Source: DASSUW01 sp963844205 (GTDB taxonomy: Bacteria > Actinomycetota > Thermoleophilia > Solirubrobacterales > Solirubrobacteraceae). From it: 64,000 nucleotides of DNA. Shown piece by piece: positions 1 through 6,643 of this stretch. The translations under genes were made by a program, and so were the position numbers. The stretch is taken from the NCBI GenBank assembly GCA_963844205.1, contig CAWJNK010000012.1, positions 186,001 through 250,000 on the forward strand, read 5' to 3'. Every line of letters starts with the position of its first letter. Within the stretch, counting starts at the first letter, position 1. The notes beneath the pieces were generated by a model. The model saw nothing but the letters and a program-made list of their open reading frames with translations. It searched no databases and was not told where the DNA came from.

Positions 1-197
1 GCGCGATCGTCGCCGTCCACTCGCTCACGGGTGAGCCGCGGTCGGTGCGGGTCGAGGTCGGCGACGCCGAGGCGGCCGTCGACCTGTTCGGGCCCGACGA
101 CCTGAAGCCGCGCCGCGGCCGGATCGAGGTCGAGCTCGGCCGCTACGGCCACCGCTGGTTCCGCCTGCGGCGGCCGGGCGAGCCGCTCCCGCCTTAG
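1..197 (+). CDS. C-terminal end of a probable alpha-amylase/trehalose synthase-family protein (partial)
   Basis: The frame starting at base 3 is open from the window edge to a TAG at 195-197, giving 64 residues of the C-terminus of a longer protein. The segment reads as a beta-rich tail: AIVAVHSLTGEPRSV near its start, RYGHRWFRLRR near its end. That pattern, a short sandwich strand set ending in a GYGxxWFRL-like strand, is typical of the C-terminal domain of GH13 maltosyl/trehalose synthase and alpha-glucosidase proteins. The catalytic domain is outside the window, so enzyme identity is inferred from this tail alone. The next gene begins 26 bases downstream on the same strand. Confidence 0.5.
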   Translation, partial: AIVAVHSLTGEPRSVRVEVGDAEAAVDLFGPDDLKPRRGRIEVELGRYGHRWFRLRRPGEPLPP

Positions 198-223
198 TGG
201 CCGGAACCACTTAGCCTGACGGC

Positions 224-787
224 GTGCTCTTCAAGCGCGCGCAGCTCGAGGGGATCGCGGCCGGGACGATCGACCTTCAGTTCCGGCGCTGGGATCGGCC
301 GCGGGCGCGGGCCGGTTCGAAGCAGATGACCGCCGTTGGCGTGATCCGGATCGACGACGTGCGCGTAGTCCGAACGATCTCGAAACGCGACGCGCGTCGA
401 GCGGGATTCGCGGCGCCCGACGACGTCGTCCGCGCGCTGCGGCCCGACGGCGACCTGTACCGGATCGACCTGCACTTCGAAGGCCCCGACCCCCGGCTCG
501 CCCTGCGCGAGCAGGTTGCCACCGGCGACGATCTCGCGGCGCTGCGCCGCGCGGTCGAGCGCCTGCCGTGGGGCTACGACTACCTGCGCGCGATCCGCGA
601 CCGGCCGGAGGTTCGCGCCGACGAGCTCGCGGCCTCCTTCGGCGTCGAGAAGCGCGTGTTCAAGCCCCGCGTCCGCCGACTCAAGGAGCTCGGGCTGACG
701 ATCTCGCTAAGCCCCGGCTACCGCCTGTCGCCTCGGGGTGAGGCGTTCCTCAAACACGAAGGGCCCGCCGAAGCGGGCCCCTCGTGA
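224..787 (+). CDS. ASCH/PUA-like protein with C-terminal winged-helix-like segment
   Basis: 187-residue protein beginning at a GTG; the preceding gene stops at 197. The N-terminal part (about 1-95) starts LFKRAQLEGIAAGTIDLQFR, resembling the ligand pocket strand of ASCH/PUA-like domains, which usually bind RNA or modified nucleosides. The C-terminal part (about 125-178) looks like a helix-turn-helix with a wing (DELAASFGVEKRVFKPRVR, then a beta hairpin SLSPGYRLS). This suggests a nucleic-acid-binding role, but no substrate can be named. The last eight codons form a perfect hairpin (see 761-780), so the C-terminal EGPAEAGPS is partly dictated by a terminator-like structure. Family assignment is moderate; function is unknown. 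Confidence 0.6.
   Translation: MLFKRAQLEGIAAGTIDLQFRRWDRPRARAGSKQMTAVGVIRIDDVRVVRTISKRDARRAGFAAPDDVVRALRPDGDLYRIDLHFEGPDPRLALREQVATGDDLAALRRAVERLPWGYDYLRAIRDRPEVRADELAASFGVEKRVFKPRVRRLKELGLTISLSPGYRLSPRGEAFLKHEGPAEAGPS
761..780 (+). terminator. Hairpin inside the last codons of the ASCH-like gene
   Basis: Bases 761-768 and 773-780 are perfect reverse complements (8 bp, all G-C) around a 4-base loop CGAA. The hairpin lies within the coding sequence and ends 4 bases before the stop codon. There is no T-run after it, so intrinsic termination is plausible but unproven. Confidence 0.5.
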
Positions 788-805
788 AACCGTGTTTCGC
801 CCTCC

Positions 806-832
806 GGTCGCCGGAAACCCCACCCGGCGACC
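806..832 (-). terminator. Probable groEL transcription terminator hairpin
   Basis: Perfect 9-bp inverted repeat, 806-814 with 824-832, around a 9-base loop. It begins about 27 bases past the groEL stop codon and sits in the convergent gap between groEL and the ASCH-like gene. There is no clear U tract on either strand. It could serve both strands together with the hairpin at 761-780. Confidence 0.5.
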
Positions 833-858
833 TGCGGGCGACGTTACACGGCCGCTGC

Positions 859-2487
859 TTACATCATCCCGCCCATGTCGGGCATGCCGCCGCCGCCGCC
901 GGCGCCCTCCTTCTCGGGCACCTCGGCGACGATCGCCTCGGTGGTGAGGATGTTCTTGGCGATCGACGCGGCGTTCTGGAGCGCCGAGCGCGTGACCATC
1001 GCCGGGTCGATGACGCCGGCCTGGACCAGGTCGACGATCTCGCCCGTCGCCGCGTTGAGGCCGTGGCCCTGGGCCGCCTTGCGGACGTCGTTCACCACGA
1101 CCGAGCCCTCGAAGCCGGAGTTCTCCGCGATCTGGCGGGTCGGCTCCTCGAGCGCGCGGTGCACGATGCGGGCGCCGGTCTTCTCGTCATCGATCTCGAT
1201 GAGGTCGAAGTTGATGGCGTCCTGCGCCTCGAGCAGCGCCACGCCGCCGCCCGGCACGATGCCCTCCTCGAGGGCCGCGCGGGTGGCCTGCAGCGCGTCC
1301 TCGACGCGGTGCTTCTTCTCCTTCATCTCGGTCTCGGTGGCCGCGCCGACCTTGACGACGGCGACACCGCCCGAGAGCTTCGCGAGGCGCTCCTGGAGCT
1401 TCTCGCGATCGAAGTCGGAGTCGGTGTTCTCGATCTCCGTCTTGATCTGGTTGATGCGGCCCTTGATGGCCTCGGCGTCACCGGCGCCGTCGACGATCGT
1501 GGTGGTGTCCTTCGCCACGACCAGACGGCGGGCGCGACCGAGCTGCGAGAGCTGCGTGTTCTCGAGCTTGAGGCCCATCTCCTCGGTGATGACCTCGCCG
1601 CCGGTGAGGATCGCGATGTCCTCGAGCATGCGCTTGCGGCGGTCGCCGAAGCCCGGAGCCTTCACGGCGACGCCGGTGAAGGTGCCGCGCAGCTTGTTCA
1701 CGACGAGCGTCGCGAGGGCCTCGCCCTCGACGTCCTCGGCGATGATCAGCAGCGGGCGGCCGGACTGGATGACCTGCTCGAGCACCGGGAGGAGGTCCCG
1801 GACCGAGCCGATCTTCTGGTTGGCGATGAGGATGTAGGGATCCTCGAGGACGGCCTCCATGCGCTCCTGGTCGGTGACCATGTACGGCGAGATGTAGCCC
1901 TTGTCGAACTGCATGCCCTCGGTGAACTCGAGGTCCATGCCGAACGTCTGGCCCTCCTCGACGTTCACGACGCCGTCCTTGCCGACCTTCTCGATCGCGT
2001 CGGCGATGACGTCGCCGATCTCCTCGTCGCCGGCGGAGATCGTCGCCACGCGGGCGATCTGATCCTTGCCGGAGATCTCCTTTGACTGCGACCGGATGAA
2101 CTCGACGACCTGGTCGACGGCGATCTCGATGCCGCGCTTGAGGCCGAGCGGGTTCGCGCCCGCAGCGACGTTCTTCAGACCCTGGCGCACGATCGCCTGG
2201 GCGAGGACGGTCGCCGTGGTGGTGCCGTCGCCGGCGACGTCGTTGGTCGCCGTGGCGACCTCGCGCACGAGCTGGGCGCCCTGGTTCTCGAAGTGATCCT
2301 GCACCTCGATCTCACGAGCGATGGTCACGCCGTCGTTCGTGATGGTCGGAGCGCCGAACTTCTTGTCGAGGACGACGTAGCGGCCGCGCGGGCCGAGCGT
2401 CACCTTGACCGCGTTCGCGACGGCGTCGACGCCGGCCTCGAGCGACTGGCGGGCCTCGGAGTCGTACTTGATTTCCTTGTGTGCCAT
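859..2487 (-). CDS. groEL: 60 kDa chaperonin GroEL
   Basis: 542-residue GroEL, the double-ring ATP-driven folding chaperone that works with GroES in the cytosol. The N-terminus MAHKEIKYDSEARQSLEAGV, the ATP-site segment VTLGPRGR, the catalytic DGTTTATV motif and the flexible GGGGGMPDMGGMM tail are all present, and length matches the family (about 540). ATG start with a GGAGG ribosome site about 10 bases upstream. It lies 18 bases downstream of groES and is co-transcribed from the CIRCE-flanked promoter at 2834-2931. The tail is Gly/Met-rich, the form associated with folding-competent GroEL, rather than the His-rich tail seen on some actinobacterial GroEL1 copies. Confidence 0.97.
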   Translation of the reverse strand: MAHKEIKYDSEARQSLEAGVDAVANAVKVTLGPRGRYVVLDKKFGAPTITNDGVTIAREIEVQDHFENQGAQLVREVATATNDVAGDGTTTATVLAQAIVRQGLKNVAAGANPLGLKRGIEIAVDQVVEFIRSQSKEISGKDQIARVATISAGDEEIGDVIADAIEKVGKDGVVNVEEGQTFGMDLEFTEGMQFDKGYISPYMVTDQERMEAVLEDPYILIANQKIGSVRDLLPVLEQVIQSGRPLLIIAEDVEGEALATLVVNKLRGTFTGVAVKAPGFGDRRKRMLEDIAILTGGEVITEEMGLKLENTQLSQLGRARRLVVAKDTTTIVDGAGDAEAIKGRINQIKTEIENTDSDFDREKLQERLAKLSGGVAVVKVGAATETEMKEKKHRVEDALQATRAALEEGIVPGGGVALLEAQDAINFDLIEIDDEKTGARIVHRALEEPTRQIAENSGFEGSVVVNDVRKAAQGHGLNAATGEIVDLVQAGVIDPAMVTRSALQNAASIAKNILTTEAIVAEVPEKEGAGGGGGMPDMGGMM

Positions 2488-2505
2488 GTGTCTCTGTGCC
2501 TCCGC

Positions 2506-2793
2506 TTACTGGACCTTGGCCAGCACGTCTGACTCGCGGAGCACGAGGAGGTCCTCGCCCTCCACCTTGATCTCCGTGCCGCCGTACTTGGAGTAGAGGA
2601 CCTCGTCGCCCTCGGCGACGTCGAGCGGGATGCGCTTGCCGTCGTCGTCGAGCTTGCCGTCACCGACGGCGAGGACCTTGCCCTTCTGCGGCTTCTCTTT
2701 CGCGGTGTCGGGGAGCACGATGCCGGACGCGGTCGTCTCGTCCTCCTCGACCGCCTTGACGATCAGCCGATCGCCGAGGGGCTTGAGCTTCAT
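2506..2793 (-). CDS. groES: 10 kDa co-chaperonin GroES
   Basis: 95-residue GroES, the heptameric lid for GroEL. It starts MKLKPLGDRLIVKAVEEDE, with the mobile-loop segment TASGIVLPDTAKEKPQ and the conserved GKVLAVG and EVLYSKYGGTEI strands. The frame is open upstream of this ATG, but the ATG is chosen because a GGAGGT ribosome site lies 7 bases before it and homologs begin here. It is the first gene of the groES-groEL operon, controlled by two CIRCE elements and therefore probably by HrcA, which is not encoded in this window. Confidence 0.97.
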   Translation of the reverse strand: MKLKPLGDRLIVKAVEEDETTASGIVLPDTAKEKPQKGKVLAVGDGKLDDDGKRIPLDVAEGDEVLYSKYGGTEIKVEGEDLLVLRESDVLAKVQ

Positions 2794-2833
2794 CTGCGTG
2801 ACCTCCACTAAGATCTCGAACTGCCGAGCTTGG

Positions 2834-2860
2834 CTGGCACTCCCACCCAGAGAGTGCCAA
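2834..2860 (-). promoter_or_regulatory. CIRCE operator (promoter-proximal copy)
   Basis: Arms CTGGCACTC (2834-2842) and GAGTGCCAA (2852-2860) separated by exactly 9 bases. This matches the CIRCE architecture TTRGCACTC-N9-GAGTGCYAA with one mismatch in the outermost left base. It lies about 10 bases past the -10 box, so it covers the likely transcription start and the 5' leader of groES. HrcA is the known repressor for this element. Confidence 0.93.
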
Positions 2861-2869
2861 CGGCCGATG

Positions 2870-2897
2870 ATTGTAGGACGGTTGGGGCCGAAGTCAA
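2870..2897 (-). promoter_or_regulatory. groES-groEL promoter (sigma70-type)
   Basis: Read on the minus strand: TTGACT (2892-2897) as the -35 box and TACAAT (2870-2875) as the -10 box, separated by 16 bases. Both are near-consensus for the housekeeping sigma factor. The promoter is sandwiched between the two CIRCE elements, the expected layout for HrcA repression with heat induction. Confidence 0.85.
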
Positions 2898-2904
2898 GGC
2901 AGAA

Positions 2905-2931
2905 TTGGCACTCTCGTAACAAGAGTGCCAA
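2905..2931 (-). promoter_or_regulatory. CIRCE operator (distal copy)
   Basis: Perfect arms TTGGCACTC (2905-2913) and GAGTGCCAA (2923-2931) around a 9-base spacer. It starts 8 bases upstream of the -35 box. Together with the copy at 2834-2860 it brackets the promoter. The next gene to the right is divergent (from 3002), so this copy could also influence that gene. Confidence 0.95.
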
Positions 2932-3001
2932 TCACCAGCGCGTCCAGCTTTCTCACGGGAGGCTCCAGTCCTCGTGTCGCGGTGCCGACATTTCAGCCAC
3001 C

Positions 3002-3562
3002 ATGCGCACGCTCGGATTCCGAACCCACGTCCTGCTCGCCGCCGCCGCCGCCATCGGAGTCATCGCCGCCCTCGGGAGACCGTGGTACGCGGAGGCGCCG
3101 AAGCCGCTCGCGGACAGCACCAAGGCGATCGGCGACCTGCACGGGCCGGTAGAGGGGCTCAGCGACGGCATCCAGCGCTGGATCAGCGAGACCACCGGCA
3201 CGACCGGCTGGGACGCGCTGGGTGTCTGGGGAACCGTGCTCGCGGCGCTCGCGGCGCTGACCGCGGCGGGTGCGCTCGGGTGCATGGTTCCGGCGCTCCA
3301 GGGCCTGGCGCGAGAGCTGTTGCGGTACAGCGCGCTCGCCTGCTTCGGCGTGGCGCTCTGGAAGCTCCTCGACCAGCCGGGGGCCAACGGCGCGCTCGAG
3401 CTGCGCTTCGGCGCGTTCCTGGCCACGGGCGCCGCGCTCCTGGCCCTGAGCTCGGGCGGCGCGGTCGCCGCGTCGCCGCTCCGGCGCCGCCGGCCGGTCG
3501 CGAGGTTCACGCCTCCGCCCGGGCCGCACCCCGCCGGTTCCGCGCCGCCGCCCGGCTTGTAG
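3002..3562 (+). CDS. Conserved membrane protein, four predicted TM helices
   Basis: 186-residue protein; ATG chosen because it opens straight into a hydrophobic helix, although the frame is open upstream. Hydrophobic segments lie at about residues 8-26, 76-98, 108-125 and 138-158, with a polar extracytoplasmic-looking loop (about 27-75) between the first two and a Pro/Arg-rich cytoplasmic tail. No recognisable catalytic motif. It is divergent from groES and its start lies 70 bases from the distal CIRCE element, so heat-shock coupling is conceivable but unproven. Function unknown. Confidence 0.65.
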   Translation: MRTLGFRTHVLLAAAAAIGVIAALGRPWYAEAPKPLADSTKAIGDLHGPVEGLSDGIQRWISETTGTTGWDALGVWGTVLAALAALTAAGALGCMVPALQGLARELLRYSALACFGVALWKLLDQPGANGALELRFGAFLATGAALLALSSGGAVAASPLRRRRPVARFTPPPGPHPAGSAPPPGL

Positions 3563-3590
3563 GGACGAACTTCGGCTGTGTAGGGCGGCG
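3563..3590 (+). repeat. Decayed end of the 195-bp palindromic element family
   Basis: Starting one base after the TAG stop of the preceding gene, 3563-3590 resembles the left ends of the elements at 39989 and 57643, sharing CGAAC, TCGGCTG and TAGGGCGGC blocks. The 6-base segment missing from the 57643 left end is missing here too. No matching right end is visible nearby, so this is a solo or decayed end. Confidence 0.45.
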
Positions 3591-3612
3591 GTGGATTGGC
3601 CGCGCGTCCTGC

Positions 3613-3657
3613 CGAGTGTCCACTTATCTCCCTATGAGGGAAACAACTGGACACTCG
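3613..3657 (+). other. Nested stem-loop upstream of the DUF2238 gene
   Basis: Perfect 10-bp inverted repeat, CGAGTGTCCA (3613-3622) with TGGACACTCG (3648-3657). Inside the 25-base spacer is a second hairpin TCCCT-ATG-AGGGA. It ends 23 bases before the chosen ATG at 3681. It may be an operator or a leader-RNA structure. The spacer is unusually A/T-rich for this genome. Confidence 0.55.
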
Positions 3658-3680
3658 ACCCGCGGGGTAACCAATGCCCG

Positions 3681-4424
3681 ATGACCGCGCGCACGCTCGT
3701 ACTCGGCGACTGGAATCCCTGGATCCGCGACCCGATCGACGTGGTGCGGGCGCTCCTGGTCCTCGGGGCGCTCGCCTTCCTGGTCGCCGGCGACGTCGGT
3801 GGGGCAATCCTGCTCGGCGGGGCGTCGGTGATCGCGTGGGCGGTTCGCCCGCTCCAGCTCCCTCGCGCGTACGACGCGGCGTTCATGACCGCGCTCACGC
3901 TGCAGGCGGGCGGCGAAGCGCTCGGGGCCTACGACGCGATCCCGTGGTTCGACAACGTCGCCCACTTCTCGCTGCCGTTCTTCCTGGCCCCGACGCTCTA
4001 CATCGCGCTCGCGCGCGCCGACGTCGTTCCCGATCCCAAGGACGAGACGACGACCCGGCACTACGTCGGCATGTTCGTCGTGACGTTCGCGCTCGGGGTC
4101 GCGCTCGGCGGCATCTGGGAGATCTGGGAGTGGGTCTCCGACCACTCGTTCGGCTCGAGCCTGCAGATCGACAACGACGACACGGTCGGCGACCTCGTGG
4201 CCGACAGCGCCGGCTCGCTGTGCGGCGCGGCGCTGCTCGTCTGCTGGGCGCGCTACGGATGGGGGTCCGTGCGCCGGATCCCGGGCGAGAACCGGTACGA
4301 GGACGCGGAATCGCCTGGCGGCGATTCCGTTGCGAGTTCGCCTGGCGGCGAACATCGCGAGGACGCGGAATCGCCTGGCGGCGATTCCGTTGGCGGCGAA
4401 CATCGCGGGGCGGTTGGCCCATGA
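3681..4424 (+). CDS. DUF2238/YjdF-like membrane protein with repeat-encoded tail
   Basis: 247-residue membrane protein. The frame is open to 3591, but the ATG at 3681 follows the stem-loop and gives the natural membrane N-terminus. About five hydrophobic segments span residues 15-190. Family signatures include WFDNVAHF in the middle, then WEIWEW, SDHSFGSSLQ and a DDTVGDLVADSAG segment near the end, which match the DUF2238 (YjdF) pattern. Function of the family is unknown. The last 45 residues are a repetitive hydrophilic tail (ESPGGDSV, SSPGGEHR) encoded by palindromic DNA repeats (4298-4410). The stop overlaps the start of the phosphatase gene by 4 bases. Confidence 0.75.
   Translation: MTARTLVLGDWNPWIRDPIDVVRALLVLGALAFLVAGDVGGAILLGGASVIAWAVRPLQLPRAYDAAFMTALTLQAGGEALGAYDAIPWFDNVAHFSLPFFLAPTLYIALARADVVPDPKDETTTRHYVGMFVVTFALGVALGGIWEIWEWVSDHSFGSSLQIDNDDTVGDLVADSAGSLCGAALLVCWARYGWGSVRRIPGENRYEDAESPGGDSVASSPGGEHREDAESPGGDSVGGEHRGAVGP
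4298..4410 (+). repeat. In-frame palindromic repeat array in a protein tail
   Basis: A 35-base block at 4298-4332 recurs exactly 60 bases later at 4358-4392. Each copy contains a perfect hairpin with 9-bp arms GGAATCGCC and GGCGATTCC around loop TGGC. Between them is a second hairpin, GTTCGCC and GGCGAAC around the same TGGC loop; a half copy of it follows the second block. All are translated in frame as (E/S)SPGG(D/E) peptide repeats. Confidence 0.85.
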
Positions 4425-5092
4425 GCGAGCTGCGGCTCCTCCGCCACGGCGAGACGGCGGGCTACGAGGGCGACCTCGGGCTGTCCGAGCGCGGTGATGC
4501 GCAGGCGCGTGAGGCGGCCGCGGCGCTCGCCGCCGAGGCGCACGGTGCCGTGCGCGTGCTGCACGCGCCGAGCGTCCGCGCGCGGCTGACCGCCGAGGTG
4601 CTCGCCGAGCAGCTCGGCACCACCGCTCGCCCGGAGCCCGGCTTCGCGAACTTCACGGTGGCCGCCGGCAGTGAGGTCCGCGAGCAGGCCGAGGTGTTCG
4701 GCGAGTACGCCGGCGAGCGCCGGTCGCTCGACGAGCTGCCGGGCTGGCTCGCCGACGTCGCCCGCTTTCGCGAGATCCACGTGTCGGGCGGCGACCCGAT
4801 CGCGTTCTGGCTGCACACGCCGCTGCTCGGCTTCGAGCCGCCGGCCGTCGCCGTCCGTCGCTATTGGCGGGCGATCCTCGCGCACGCCGACGACGCGCTC
4901 ACCGTCGTCGCCGCCCACTCCGGCCCGATGCGCGCGCTCGCCGCGCACGCCTTCCACGAGGACCTCGGCGAGCCGCACAACCTCGAGCCGATCGACGTCC
5001 ACCTCGAGGGCGATCGCGCGCGCGTCGACTACCGCGGCCAGACGGCGGACATCGCCGTGCCCGAGCTCCGCGAGCCCGCGTGGTGGCTCTAG
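4421..5092 (+). CDS. Histidine phosphatase superfamily protein
   Basis: 223-residue protein starting at the ATG that overlaps the DUF2238 stop (ATGA). The phosphohistidine motif is LLRHGET at residues 5-11. A second catalytic-type histidine sits in TVVAAHSGPMRAL (around residue 165), matching the phosphoglycerate mutase-like fold with RHG near the N-terminus and a late His. The substrate cannot be predicted; it may be a small phosphomonoester or a nucleotide. Translational coupling suggests a link to the membrane protein before it. The 3' end overlaps the convergent ASCH gene by 4 bases. Confidence 0.85.
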   Translation: MSELRLLRHGETAGYEGDLGLSERGDAQAREAAAALAAEAHGAVRVLHAPSVRARLTAEVLAEQLGTTARPEPGFANFTVAAGSEVREQAEVFGEYAGERRSLDELPGWLADVARFREIHVSGGDPIAFWLHTPLLGFEPPAVAVRRYWRAILAHADDALTVVAAHSGPMRALAAHAFHEDLGEPHNLEPIDVHLEGDRARVDYRGQTADIAVPELREPAWWL

Positions 5093-5488
5093 TTTTGAGC
5101 GCCGCCGACGCCGCGCAGCCGGTCCTGGAAGTCCGGCGGGTTCTCGACGATCTGGGAGAAGCGCACGACGGTCACGGTGTCGTCGAGCGCAACCTCACGG
5201 CCGTAGATCTGCTCGAGGAAGTGCACGCAGCTCCTCGGTGCGGCGGAACTCGGGGTTGTCGTGCTCGATCTCGCGCGGCGACAGGTCCTTGACGCGCTTG
5301 ACCTCGACGCTGTCGATCACGGCGTGGAAGAGCTTCTCGCGCGGCGAGTACTGGTATCCGACCGTGACCAGCACGACCTGGTTCTTGCGGTACTTGTGCC
5401 GCTTATCGCCCAGGCGGATCGTCGCGGTCTTGCGCCCGCGCTTCATCTGGTCCGCGAAGACCGTCGAGTAGAAGTTGAGGACCTGCAC
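5089..5488 (-). pseudogene. ASCH-domain protein, broken by a frameshift
   Basis: The frame from ATG 5488 gives 87 good residues (MQVLNFYSTVFADQMKRGRK, then TATIRLGD, EYSPRE-like and VEVKRVKDLSPREIEHDNPE) typical of an ASCH domain, then runs to a spurious stop at 5195. Shifting one base near 5227 restores the family C-terminus: VHFLEQIYGRE, then LDDTVTVVRFSQIVEN, ending at TAG 5089-5091, for about 132 residues in total. ASCH domains bind RNA or nucleoside derivatives. It lies 11 bases downstream of the NUDIX gene, in the same operon. The break is one extra base (or two missing). It could be a true mutation or a sequence error. Confidence 0.8.
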
Positions 5489-5499
5489 GGTGCGGCAGA

Positions 5500-5937
5500 C
5501 TAGCGGCCGGGGGTCGACTTGGACAGCGCCCGCTCGATCAGCGCTCGCTCCCCCGGATAGCTGAGCCGCGTCCGCGCCTCGGCAAGCGGGATCCAGCGCG
5601 CCTCCTCGACCTCGTGGTCGTGGTCGTCGGTCGACCCCGACACGAAGTCGCAGAGGAAGAAATGGACCGTCTTGTAGACGCGGCGGCCGCCCCGGCGGTA
5701 CCAGTAGTTCACGTCGCCGAGCGGCTCGCGGACCGTCGCCACGACGCCCGTCTCCTCGCGCACCTCCCGCGCCGCGGTCTGCTCCGGGGTCTCGCCGGGG
5801 TTGGCCCCGCCCTTGGGCAGGCCGGTCACGCGGCGCTTGCCGATCGGGGTGATGACGAGCACGTCCGCGCCACGCAGCACGATGCCGCCGTAGGACGTCT
5901 CGCGCAGCGGCCGGCCACGGTCAGTAGACATAGCCAC
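5500..5937 (-). CDS. NUDIX hydrolase
   Basis: 145-residue NUDIX protein that hydrolyses nucleoside diphosphates linked to another moiety. The NUDIX box GX5EX7REUXEEXGU is complete from Gly43 to Val65 (GGANPGE at 43-49, REVREETGV at 57-65). The surrounding text (GLPKGG, VYKTVHFFLCDF) resembles MutT/Ap4A-type small hydrolases; substrate is unknown. ATG 5937 is used, but the in-frame ATG at 5931 is equally possible. Either start overlaps the 3' end of the Crp-type gene, so the two are translationally coupled, and the ASCH gene follows 11 bases on. Confidence 0.9.
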   Translation of the reverse strand: MAMSTDRGRPLRETSYGGIVLRGADVLVITPIGKRRVTGLPKGGANPGETPEQTAAREVREETGVVATVREPLGDVNYWYRRGGRRVYKTVHFFLCDFVSGSTDDHDHEVEEARWIPLAEARTRLSYPGERALIERALSKSTPGR

Positions 5938-6631
5938 CGAGCGCGGCGGGATCGTGGACCGTCAGGCGGCCGCGGCCCTGCGTGATGACGCCGGCCCGCT
6001 CGAGCACGGCGAGGAAGCGGCTGGCGGACTCGCGCGAGGAGCCGGCCAGCTTGGCGAGGTCGGCCTGCGTGGCCACCACCGGCACGTCGCGGTCGTTGGC
6101 TCCCTCGGCCTGAGCCTGCTCGACGAGCTGGGCGAGCACGCCGGCCACGCGGCTCTGCACGGTCTGGAACGACTGTCGCGCGAGCCGTTCGTTCGCCGCC
6201 CGCAGCCGCCGCCCGAGCGAGATCACGAGCTTGACCGCCATGTCCGGGTGCCGGCGCAGCAGCCGTCGCATGTCGCCGCCGAGGATGCCGAGCACCTCGA
6301 GCTCGTCGGTGGCCTCGACGGTCGCCGACCGCCGCTCGTCATCGAACATCGCCAGCTCGCCGAAGATGTCGCCGGGACCGAACGTCGCCAGCGTGATCTG
6401 GCGCCCGTCGAGGTGCTCGCGGATCGCGCGCGCGTGGCCGCCGTGGACGACGTAGCAGGTGTCCGAGTCGTCGCCCTCGCGGAAGACGACCTCGCCGGCG
6501 GCGAAGCGCCGCGGCACCGATACCTCGGCGACGCGGCGCAGGTCATCCTCCGCAAGCTCGTCGAAGACGGGCACGCGGGCCAGCAACGTGGCCGTCTCCT
6601 CAGCGCTCGCGGTCATGCTCGATCGGAGCAT
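5921..6631 (-). CDS. Crp/Fnr-family transcriptional regulator
   Basis: 236 residues with an N-terminal cyclic-nucleotide-binding fold (about 15-135) containing FGPGDIFGELAMFDDERRSATV, the phosphate-binding-cassette region, and a C-terminal winged helix (about 165-225) with recognition helix SSRESASRFLAVLERAG. The RS-A pattern after GE in the cassette resembles true cAMP-type cassettes, but ligand binding is not proven. No FNR-type cysteine cluster is present. A second ATG five codons in (6616) is also possible. First gene of a minus-strand set with NUDIX and ASCH genes. Confidence 0.9.
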   Translation of the reverse strand: MLRSSMTASAEETATLLARVPVFDELAEDDLRRVAEVSVPRRFAAGEVVFREGDDSDTCYVVHGGHARAIREHLDGRQITLATFGPGDIFGELAMFDDERRSATVEATDELEVLGILGGDMRRLLRRHPDMAVKLVISLGRRLRAANERLARQSFQTVQSRVAGVLAQLVEQAQAEGANDRDVPVVATQADLAKLAGSSRESASRFLAVLERAGVITQGRGRLTVHDPAALGGYVY

Positions 6632-6643
6632 GCCACGGGCGCG

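Noticed and set aside
784..2085. A 433-codon plus-strand frame over groEL
   Set aside because: Antisense shadow of groEL, made of Leu/Asp/Arg/Gly runs.
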